Positions 1 to 5,559 of a stretch of 9,240 bases of DNA are shown here, piece after piece. Under the pieces are notes generated by a model that did no database searches, had not been told where the DNA came from, and was given only the letters and a program-made list of their open reading frames with translations. The translations under genes were made by a program, and so were the position numbers. Each line of letters opens with the position of its first letter. The stretch's first letter is position 1. The DNA is from an uncultured Blautia sp. (GTDB taxonomy: Bacteria; Bacillota; Clostridia; Lachnospirales; Lachnospiraceae): assembly GCA_900551465.1 (NCBI GenBank), contig URWL01000051.1, forward strand, positions 1-9,240. The letters run 5' to 3'.

Positions 1-91
1 ACTGGCGGGCTGTGGTAGGAGTAGTATCGCTGTTTTCATCACTGGTTGTATGGATCTTCACATAATTTAATAAACGTTCGTATGCTCTCAT
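1..91 (-). CDS. pepT: Peptidase T (tripeptide aminopeptidase), N-terminal fragment
   Basis: Only the first 30 codons lie in the window; the gene runs off the left edge. The ATG at 91-89 is preceded by AGGAG (98-102) with a 6-base gap. The peptide opens MRAYERLLNYVKIHTTSDE and continues with a Thr/Pro-rich stretch and an Arg-Gln, matching the start of peptidase T (E. coli PepT: ERFLNYV, then T-x-S). By family, PepT is a cytosolic zinc-dependent M20B exopeptidase that removes the N-terminal residue of tripeptides, feeding amino acids from imported peptides. The metal ligands lie beyond the window, so the call rests on the N-terminal signature alone. It is divergent from the phosphofructokinase gene and has its own promoter (143-171). 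Another M20-family peptidase is the main alternative. Confidence 0.78.
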   Translation of the reverse strand, partial: MRAYERLLNYVKIHTTSDENSDTTPTTARQ

Positions 92-135
92 AATCTGCTC
101 CTGTTCTCTTCTTATTCCCAAAGGAAATTTTTCCG

Positions 136-160
136 TATCTTCATTATAATATAGAAGATA
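136..160. repeat. Inverted repeat around the pepT -10 (operator candidate)
   Basis: TATCTTC (136-142) and GAAGATA (154-160) form a perfect 7-base inverted repeat with an 11-base centre that contains the whole -10 box of the pepT promoter. That is where a repressor would sit. No known regulator motif is recognised, and a chance repeat in this A/T-rich spacer is possible. Confidence 0.35.
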
Positions 161-171
161 TGAAAAAACAA
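143..171 (-). promoter_or_regulatory. Sigma-A promoter of pepT
   Basis: On the minus strand, TTGTTT (166-171) and a perfect TATAAT (143-148) are separated by 17 bases. Expected transcription start is near 136, giving a leader of about 45 bases before the pepT ATG. The -35 is a weak match and the -10 is consensus. Confidence 0.6.
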
Positions 172-189
172 TGCGGGAAACAGTAACGT

Positions 190-218
190 TTGTCATTCCC
201 CTCTCCTTATGGTATACT
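190..218 (+). promoter_or_regulatory. Sigma-A promoter of the phosphofructokinase gene
   Basis: TTGTCA (190-195), a 17-base spacer and TATACT (213-218), with TGG directly before the -10 (210-212) giving an extended -10 (TGn). Each hexamer is one base off consensus. Expected start is near 225, leaving a leader of about 40 bases. Its placement just upstream of a good ribosome binding site supports the 265 start. Confidence 0.7.
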
Positions 219-264
219 GATAATCATAAATTTATCCTATCAATATCCTAATCGGAGGTACAAA

Positions 265-1497
265 ATGGCAAAGAAAAATCTGATCGTCGGACAGTCCGGC
301 GGACCTACAGCAGTGATCAACAGCAGCCTTTACGGAGTTGTGGCAGAAGGAATCGCCCATGACCAGGAAATCGGTGAGGTTTATGGAATGGTAAACGGAA
401 TCGAAGGATTTCTGGATGACCGCATCCTGAATTTCCGGGAAGCTCTTCCGGGAGAAAAACTGGAATACCTGAAGCATACACCTGGCGCATATCTGGGCTC
501 CTGCCGCTACAAGCTTCCGGAATCTCTGGAGGATCCGGTATATCCTCTTCTTTTCCGTAAATTTGAGGAGATGAATATCGGCTGGTTCTTTTATATCGGC
601 GGCAATGATTCCATGGATACGGTAAGCAAGCTTTCCCGCTATGCCGCCCGGATCGGAAGTTCCATCCGTGTGATCGGAGAGCCTAAGACCATTGACAATG
701 ACCTGGTGCATACCGACCATACTCCCGGTTACGGAAGTGCAGCCAAATATGTAGCCTCTACTGTTCGGGAAATCACACTGGATGCCAGTGTTTATGAAAA
801 AAAATCCGTGACTATCATAGAGATCATGGGACGCCATGCCGGATGGCTTACTGCTGCCGGGGCTCTTGCCCGTAAATATAAAGGCGACAATCCTCTGTTC
901 ATCTACCTTCCGGAAAGTAATTTTGACACAGAGCAGTTCCTCTCAGATGTGGAAAAAGCCTTTGAGAAAAACTGCAATGTAGTTGTCTGCGTATCCGAAG
1001 GTATTCATGATGCAGAAGGAACCTTTATCTGCGAATACGACAGTTCCGTAGGCACTGACAGCTTTGGTCACAAAATGCTGGCCGGCTGCGGAAAATATCT
1101 GGAAAATCTGGTAAGGAGCCGCCTTGGAGTGAAAGCCCGCTCCGTAGAGCTGAACGTCAGCCAGCGCTGCAGCGCTTCTCTGATTTCCGAAACAGACCAG
1201 GCAGAGGCCGTGGCTGCCGGACGGTTCGGTGTTCAGGCTGCCCTGAATGGAGAAACCGGAAAAATGGTTTCCTTTATCCGTAAAGAAAACACAGACGGTT
1301 CCTATCTGATGGAATGCGGACTGGAAGATGTTAATCTCATCTGCAACGAAGAAAAAGGAGTTCCTGCCCAGTGGATCACTGAAAATGGTTCAGATGTATC
1401 CCATGATTTCATAAAATATGTAACCCCTCTGGTACAGGGAAATATTGCTGTTCCTGCTGGCGACGACGGACTTCCTGTATTTGTATACAGAAAATAA
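265..1497 (+). CDS. pfp: Pyrophosphate-dependent 6-phosphofructokinase
   Basis: A 410-residue cytosolic glycolytic enzyme that phosphorylates fructose 6-phosphate at C1. Visible PFK signatures are GQSGGPTAVINSS (9-21), YIGGNDSMDT (110-119), PKTIDND (140-146, catalytic Asp144) and MGRHAGW (188-194). In the E. coli ATP-PFK frame Gly104 and Gly124 are replaced by Asp115 and Lys141, the pair known to mark PPi rather than ATP as phosphoryl donor; such enzymes are near-reversible and save ATP. Length fits the roughly 400-residue bacterial PPi-PFK group. The open frame extends upstream to 190, but the ATG at 265 has GGAGG (254-258) at 6 bases and the conserved MAKKNLIVGQSGG start, while the extension overlaps the promoter. 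It is a single-gene unit ended by the terminator at 1506-1542. The donor call comes from residues only. Confidence 0.93.
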   Translation: MAKKNLIVGQSGGPTAVINSSLYGVVAEGIAHDQEIGEVYGMVNGIEGFLDDRILNFREALPGEKLEYLKHTPGAYLGSCRYKLPESLEDPVYPLLFRKFEEMNIGWFFYIGGNDSMDTVSKLSRYAARIGSSIRVIGEPKTIDNDLVHTDHTPGYGSAAKYVASTVREITLDASVYEKKSVTIIEIMGRHAGWLTAAGALARKYKGDNPLFIYLPESNFDTEQFLSDVEKAFEKNCNVVVCVSEGIHDAEGTFICEYDSSVGTDSFGHKMLAGCGKYLENLVRSRLGVKARSVELNVSQRCSASLISETDQAEAVAAGRFGVQAALNGETGKMVSFIRKENTDGSYLMECGLEDVNLICNEEKGVPAQWITENGSDVSHDFIKYVTPLVQGNIAVPAGDDGLPVFVYRK

Positions 1498-1505
1498 ACC
1501 TTGTC

Positions 1506-1542
1506 AAAAAATGACGCAGACAAAAGTCTGCGCCATTTTTTT
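1506..1542. terminator. Bidirectional intrinsic terminator
   Basis: Arms 1506-1521 and 1526-1541 pair around an AAAA loop: a GC-rich core CGCAGAC/GTCTGCG extended by ATG/CAT and an A-run facing a T-run. In plus-strand RNA there is one A-C mismatch; in minus-strand RNA the same position is a G-U wobble. The T-run follows the stem in one direction and the A-run gives a U-run in the other, so it can end both the phosphofructokinase and the converging permease transcripts. It overlaps the permease stop codon. Confidence 0.9.
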
Positions 1543-2932
1543 ACTGGAATTCTTCATGATCTTTCTTCAGCTGTTCTTCAACCTGCTTTTTTTTCATTTC
1601 TTCCTCTTTTTTTTCATCACGGCTTTTTGGAAGAATAATATTCAAAAGCACTGCGATTATAGTAGCAAGAACTACTGGAGATTTTCCAAAAATGGTAGTT
1701 ACCCATTCCGGGAAAGTAGCAAGCGCCGCCGTTGCCTGGGAAACTCCCATTCCCAGAGCCGCTGCCAGACCTACGATAGAAGAATTTCTGTAGTCCATTT
1801 CAGCGGAAGCTACAAGCTTCATACCTGTCATTGCAATGGAAGCAAAAACAGAAACCGTTGCTCCCCCCAGTACGCACTGAGGTATCGTTGTTAAAAGTGC
1901 AGAAAATTTTGGTACAATACCTGCAACTGCAAGAATCGCAGCAGCCAGTCCAAGAACACAGCGGTTGATAACCTTTGTCGTAGTTACAATACCAACATTC
2001 TGGCTGTAAGTGGCGGTGGGCAGACAGCCGAACACTGCACTTAATATATTGCTCAGGCCATATGCTACAATACCGTTCTGAAGCTCTCTGTCTTTTGGGG
2101 TACGATTCATAGAACCGATGGTAGTTGCGGAATAGTCTCCAATAGCCTGTACGGAATTTATTGCAAAAAGAATACCAATGGCTACACAGGAGGAAATTTC
2201 AAACTCTACGCCGAAATGCATAAACTGCGGAAGCTGAAAAGCGCCTGCCTCTCCTACGCTGGTAAGGTCTACCATCCCAAAAGGTATGGAAACAATGTAT
2301 CCTGCAATAATGCCTATAAGAATAGAAGCCAGTTTACAGATACCCTTTCCAAAATGGTTCAAAGCCGTTACCACTGCCAGAGTGAAAAAAGCCACCAGCC
2401 AGTTCTGCCAGTCTCCGTAATTCTCGCTTCCCACGCCTCCTGCCATATAATTAATAGCAGTGGGATAAAGAGAAAGACCGATCGTAAATACAACAGTTCC
2501 TGTGATCAGAGGCGGAAAGAACACCCTTATCTGCCGGACCAGAAGTCCCATTACAAGAGCTACGATACCGCCCACGATCTGGGCTCCAAAAATAGCAGCC
2601 ACACCATAACCTTCTGCAATTGCCTGCATACTGGGCACATAGGCAAAGCTGACACCCATAATCATAGGAAGGCCGGAGCCAATGGCAAAACCTGATTTTT
2701 TTCCTATAGGAAACAGCTGAAGCAGTGTGGCAATGGCAGACATCACCAGAGACGCCTGAATCAGAATAACCCGATCCTCTGGTTTTAATCCACCGTCTCC
2801 CACAGCACCTGCAACAATAATTGCAGGTGTTACGCAGCCAACGATCATTGCCACTACATGCTGAAGAGCAAGCGGAGCAGCTTCCCGCAGACGCGGAACT
2901 CCATCCAGCTCAAAAATACTTCCTCGTTTCAT
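1541..2932 (-). CDS. NCS2 family xanthine/uracil-type nucleobase permease
   Basis: A 463-residue polytopic membrane protein of the nucleobase:cation symporter-2 family, which imports purine or pyrimidine bases with a proton or sodium ion. Hydrophobic segments run through most of residues 18-435, consistent with the family's 14-helix fold, followed by a charged Lys/Glu-rich cytoplasmic tail (437-463). Family marks are Q24-H25 in the first helix (the conserved His motif), QAIGDYSAT (262-270) in the TM8 region and the signature QNVGIVTTTK (311-320), which fits Q-N-x-G-x4-T-[RKG]. At position 262 a Gln occupies the place of the highly conserved TM8 substrate-binding Glu (XanQ Glu272), while the following Asp (266) is kept. 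Substrate cannot be fixed; xanthine, uric acid, uracil or another base are possible. The start has AGGGAGG just upstream and a promoter at 2987-3015. Monocistronic. Confidence 0.92.
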   Translation of the reverse strand: MKRGSIFELDGVPRLREAAPLALQHVVAMIVGCVTPAIIVAGAVGDGGLKPEDRVILIQASLVMSAIATLLQLFPIGKKSGFAIGSGLPMIMGVSFAYVPSMQAIAEGYGVAAIFGAQIVGGIVALVMGLLVRQIRVFFPPLITGTVVFTIGLSLYPTAINYMAGGVGSENYGDWQNWLVAFFTLAVVTALNHFGKGICKLASILIGIIAGYIVSIPFGMVDLTSVGEAGAFQLPQFMHFGVEFEISSCVAIGILFAINSVQAIGDYSATTIGSMNRTPKDRELQNGIVAYGLSNILSAVFGCLPTATYSQNVGIVTTTKVINRCVLGLAAAILAVAGIVPKFSALLTTIPQCVLGGATVSVFASIAMTGMKLVASAEMDYRNSSIVGLAAALGMGVSQATAALATFPEWVTTIFGKSPVVLATIIAVLLNIILPKSRDEKKEEEMKKKQVEEQLKKDHEEFQ

Positions 2933-2986
2933 AATATCCTCCCTTTCCTTTTGTTTCTATTTATGTAAATTTTTCTTTCGTGTTTC

Positions 2987-3015
2987 ATTATACCAAACAG
3001 CATGCATAAAAACAA
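2987..3015 (-). promoter_or_regulatory. Sigma-A promoter of the NCS2 permease
   Basis: Minus strand TTGTTT (3010-3015), 17-base spacer and perfect TATAAT (2987-2992) preceded by TGG (extended -10). Expected start is near 2980, so the leader is about 48 bases. That is too short for a purine riboswitch. Confidence 0.72.
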
Positions 3016-3031
3016 TTAGGTGCACTAAAAA

Positions 3032-3073
3032 TTTTTGTATAAATTTTACACAAAAAACAACATCCTTTTTTGT
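3032..3073. repeat. A/T-rich dyads between protease and permease (operator or weak terminator)
   Basis: Two overlapping inverted repeats. The first is a 25-base palindrome, TTTTTGTATAAA (3032-3043), one central base, TTTACACAAAAA (3045-3056), with one mismatch. The second pairs TTTTTTGT (3066-3073) with ACAAAAAA (3050-3057), so the two share an arm. In minus-strand RNA the first dyad is followed by five U residues, so it may be a weak terminator for the protease gene that ends at 3080. It also lies 17 bases upstream of the permease -35, where an operator would be placed. The sequence alone does not decide. Confidence 0.4.
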
Positions 3074-3079
3074 AGACTT

Positions 3080-4861
3080 TTATGTGAGCAGTTCAAAAGT
3101 ATGATAAAGATCCACTCTTCCATATCCCCATTCTCTGTTGGGATACACCTTATCCTCCTCACGGACTGCTCCTCTTCTCAGATAATTTTTTACGCTGTTC
3201 CCAAAAAAGAACGGTTCGTTTCCCCGGATAACAGCCCATTCAAAAAGGAGCGCTGCAATTCCTGCAGTCTGGGCTGCTGCAAGGCTTGTTCCTGACGCAG
3301 TCCCATATCCCCCCAAAGGTCCTGTCAAAGGTATTTTCATATCCACTCCCGGTGCGGCAAAATCCGGTTTGACCAGGTTATCTGTATTATACCCTCTGCT
3401 GGATCGGATGTAGAGACTGTTGTCCCGATACTGGTACGCCGCAGCAGTCATACCGTTTGGTGCATCCCCCGGCGATGTGATCGTATAATCCGGTGATGCT
3501 TCCAGAAAATACGTATCTTCCGATATCATTCCCTGTACCGGAAGCCATACATGAAATCTCCCAGGACTGTTAAAACGGCTTTCTGTTTCCAGCTTCCAGA
3601 TTCCTTCCGCCGGATGGAGAAATCGGAAAAATATCAGAGTATTTCCCGACCGCCTTTCTATTGGAATATAATTAACCAGAACTTTTGTTTCCACAAACAC
3701 AAACGAAAGTTCCTGGGTACTGTTTTTCAGGGCAGCGCTTATGGAAAGCCGCTCACCGGTAGGTGACTGGATCACCACATTATAAAAATCAGGAGACTCT
3801 CCCCAGAATTCCATAGAAAAACCACTTCCAGATTCCATACTTCCAACTCTCAGTTCCAAAGTATCCCGGGGATTTGTTTCATTTAATATTCCCATATAGT
3901 GATGTCTGGCAAGGCCTTCATTTCCAGCCGCCACAGATACTGCATTCTGCGTAAAATTTGCAACACTTCCAATATACTGGCTGAGCGGTCCCTCACCTCT
4001 GTGAGCTCCCATACTGCTTCCAAGTCCAATACACACAGACAAAGGCATCTGATACTGAAGCGCTGTTTTGACTGCATACGCAATTGCCAGCATAATATCA
4101 TCTTCCTGAAAAACCTCTGCCGAAGAAGGGATCAGATAAAGCTCCCTGAGATATTTTTTTGCCTGTTTTAATTTCACCACTACCAGTTCTGCCTCCGGAG
4201 CCGCACCGGAAAATCCCTGTTCCGGTATCCTGTTCCCTGCCGCAATTCCTGCAAGCATCGTCCCGTGTCCATTTGCGTCCAGAGGCGGCAGCACTTCCAT
4301 GGTATCCGGCGAAACCAGCGCCCTGTCAATGTCTTCTCTTGTAAATATTCTTCCATATGGAACTCCGTCCGAAGGACTGCCCTTCGCACTCTGATCCCAT
4401 ATACTGAGAATTTTTGTATGGTTTCCATTACGAAAGGCTTCATGTCTCCAGTCTATTCCTGAATCAATAATGGCAATCAGGTTTCCTGCTCCCCGCAGCT
4501 TCAGATAGGGATGGTCATGAAGCCTGTTGACACCTGAAGAATCCAGCCCGCCCTGATCCATGTAAGTATAACATTTTGGGACAGAAAAATAGGAATAACT
4601 GCTGATCAATGGTTCCGGAACCTGGGACGAAGGCACATAGGTTACACCGAACAGATCGTCTATGATCTGAAAGCTTCTGTCTGATTCATATGTGACCGTA
4701 CCGTTTACGTTCTGGTTATATCTGACAATGAAATTCTGGTAGTTTTCATCCTGCGCAGGAAGAACCTGATTTTCCGCTGCTTCCGTCTTACTGACTGCAG
4801 TTTCTTTTTTCTTTTTTTCAAAAACTTCCATTCCCGGCTCATAATCCTCTTTTCCCAGCAT
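3080..4861 (-). CDS. S8 family subtilisin-like serine protease, clostridial Csp-like type
   Basis: A 593-residue serine endopeptidase. The triad is intact: Asp133 in AIIDSGID, His199 in DANGHGT and Ser526 in GTASGTSLAAA, with the oxyanion-hole Asn314 in AAGNEG. About 210 residues separate Asn314 from Ser526, far more than in subtilisin, matching the inserted beta-rich domain of clostridial Csp germination proteases. Residues 1-120 contain no hydrophobic signal peptide; a Lys/Glu-rich start (13-40) leads to a prodomain-like stretch (around 42-95). The protein should therefore act in the cytoplasm, forespore or spore rather than be secreted. The ATG at 4861 is preceded by AGGGAGA at a short distance. 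It follows the spore coat operon beyond a strong terminator; no clear promoter was found between them. A Csp-type role in germination is inference from architecture and neighbours; many Lachnospiraceae carry several S8 paralogues of unknown role. Confidence 0.88.
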   Translation of the reverse strand: MLGKEDYEPGMEVFEKKKKETAVSKTEAAENQVLPAQDENYQNFIVRYNQNVNGTVTYESDRSFQIIDDLFGVTYVPSSQVPEPLISSYSYFSVPKCYTYMDQGGLDSSGVNRLHDHPYLKLRGAGNLIAIIDSGIDWRHEAFRNGNHTKILSIWDQSAKGSPSDGVPYGRIFTREDIDRALVSPDTMEVLPPLDANGHGTMLAGIAAGNRIPEQGFSGAAPEAELVVVKLKQAKKYLRELYLIPSSAEVFQEDDIMLAIAYAVKTALQYQMPLSVCIGLGSSMGAHRGEGPLSQYIGSVANFTQNAVSVAAGNEGLARHHYMGILNETNPRDTLELRVGSMESGSGFSMEFWGESPDFYNVVIQSPTGERLSISAALKNSTQELSFVFVETKVLVNYIPIERRSGNTLIFFRFLHPAEGIWKLETESRFNSPGRFHVWLPVQGMISEDTYFLEASPDYTITSPGDAPNGMTAAAYQYRDNSLYIRSSRGYNTDNLVKPDFAAPGVDMKIPLTGPLGGYGTASGTSLAAAQTAGIAALLFEWAVIRGNEPFFFGNSVKNYLRRGAVREEDKVYPNREWGYGRVDLYHTFELLT

Positions 4862-4985
4862 AGTCTCTCCCTGTTTCTTTTTTTATCAGCCTATGCTTTT
4901 CCACGGTTTCTGATTCCTGAAGAACAAGGCATACAGGTTCCTTTTACCCGTCAGATACATGCTGGGCAGACAGTCGTATTCCACA

Positions 4986-5040
4986 TAAAAAAAGCTTCCA
5001 CAGTCCACAGATTTCTCCGTTTCCTGCGAAAGCTTTTTAT
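4986..5040 (-). terminator. Intrinsic terminator of the spore coat operon
   Basis: In minus-strand RNA the arm AAAAAGCUUUCGCAG (5038-5024) pairs with CUGUGGAAGCUUUUU (5003-4989) to give a 15-pair stem with two G-U wobbles, a 20-base loop, and seven U residues from the end of the 3' arm. It begins 12 bases after the stop codon at 5050. The near-symmetric A/T ends might also act in the other direction, but no plus-strand gene needs it. Confidence 0.82.
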
Positions 5041-5049
5041 TTTTCTTTA

Positions 5050-5298
5050 TCAGCCCTGACTCAGTACTGAACGGACATGATCAACTTCTTCTCTGGTGGC
5101 TTTTGCTGCGGGAACATAATATCCCTTTGTCCGGGCAATACGGTAGATTTCCTCCTGAGACATTTCACACTGATTACGGATCTGCTTCAGAGTCTGTTTC
5201 AGCTGTGCATTCTCTGTCTGCGGGATCATTTCTCCATAACGCACAAGTTCTCCGTTAATTCCTGCCAGAGTATCTGCTACCATTGCTTTTTCATTCAT
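5050..5298 (-). CDS. CotF-like spore coat protein
   Basis: An 82-residue, mostly helical, Gln-rich protein without signal peptide or membrane segment. The middle (roughly residues 32-58: LKQTLKQIRNQCEMSQEEIY, then an Ala-Arg-Thr-Lys-Gly-Tyr-Tyr turn) resembles the Coat_F family, where a helix rich in R-N/D-Q-x-E-x-S precedes an A-x-x-K-G-(W/Y)-Y-x-P motif; here GYYVPAAKA follows. Coat_F proteins are structural proteins of the endospore coat. An upstream GTG at 5307 lies inside the AGGAGG box (5307-5312), so the ATG at 5298, 8 bases from that box, is taken as the start. It is the second gene of the operon, 12 bases after the stop of the first, and its ribosome binding site overlaps that stop codon, suggesting coupled translation. 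Its exact place in the spore is unknown. Confidence 0.83.
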   Translation of the reverse strand: MNEKAMVADTLAGINGELVRYGEMIPQTENAQLKQTLKQIRNQCEMSQEEIYRIARTKGYYVPAAKATREEVDHVRSVLSQG

Positions 5299-5306
5299 TT
5301 TCGGCA

Positions 5307-5312
5307 CCTCCT
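5307..5312 (-). promoter_or_regulatory. Ribosome binding site deciding the CotF-like start
   Basis: A perfect AGGAGG overlaps the TAG stop of the upstream gene (5311-5313). It is 8 bases from the ATG at 5298 but overlaps the in-frame GTG at 5307, which rules out the GTG as the practical start. Confidence 0.85.
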
Positions 5313-5496
5313 ACTGTAAAAACTGCATCAGCTGCTGTTTTGTCTGCTGTGCGGACTGAGCGGATTTCTGGAAGAATTGTTTTACCTCCATATCCTCTGC
5401 TTTTTGTGCATAGTCCTGCATTTTACAGTGCGTGGTGTCAAAACCGCCGATCAGATGGCGAAGGTTCTGAAGATCAAGTTCTGAAATCTCTGTCAT
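5311..5496 (-). CDS. Small spore coat-associated protein
   Basis: A 61-residue soluble, helical protein. Two amphipathic helices are suggested: residues 5-17 (SELDLQNLRHLIG) and 22-60, the second rich in Gln, Lys and aromatic residues and ending QQTKQQLMQFLQ. It resembles the short two-helix partner proteins encoded directly before CotF-like coat genes in spore-forming Clostridia, which share the ferritin-like helical pattern of Coat_F. It is the first gene of the operon: AGGAGG lies 7 bases before the ATG, and a sigma-G-type promoter lies at 5530-5559. The next gene starts 12 bases after its stop. The coat assignment rests on helix pattern and linkage rather than a diagnostic motif, so it is less certain than that of its partner. 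Confidence 0.68.
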   Translation of the reverse strand: MTEISELDLQNLRHLIGGFDTTHCKMQDYAQKAEDMEVKQFFQKSAQSAQQTKQQLMQFLQ

Positions 5497-5529
5497 GATA
5501 CTACCTCCTCATATATTTTCTACAAAAGG

Positions 5530-5559
5530 TAGTATGTCAGAAAACAGATTTTTTATTCA
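5530..5559 (-). promoter_or_regulatory. Sigma-G (forespore) type promoter of the coat operon
   Basis: Minus strand TGAATA (5554-5559), a 17-base spacer, and CATACTA (5530-5536): an exact match to the classical B. subtilis sigma-G consensus TGAATA-N17/18-CATACTA. The -35 lies across the last codons and stop of glgA (GGT GAA TAA). Expected start is near 5523, about 27 bases before the coat ATG. Expression late in the forespore is inferred. No convincing sigma-A promoter is seen here. Confidence 0.7.

Noticed and set aside
190..264. N-terminal extension of the phosphofructokinase to 190
   Set aside because: The extra 25 residues overlap the promoter, have no ribosome binding site and do not belong to the family; the ATG at 265 has GGAGG at 6 bases.
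2933..3079. Purine riboswitch before the nucleobase permease
   Set aside because: The leader from the predicted start (about 2980) to the ATG is only about 48 bases and lacks the three-helix purine aptamer core.
5498..5535. ATACTACC/GGTAGTAT inverted repeat that could hide the ribosome binding site of the first coat gene in a hairpin
   Set aside because: The distal arm overlaps the sigma-G -10 (5530-5536). With a start near 5523 it would not be in the RNA, so the hairpin could form only in transcripts reading through from glgA.
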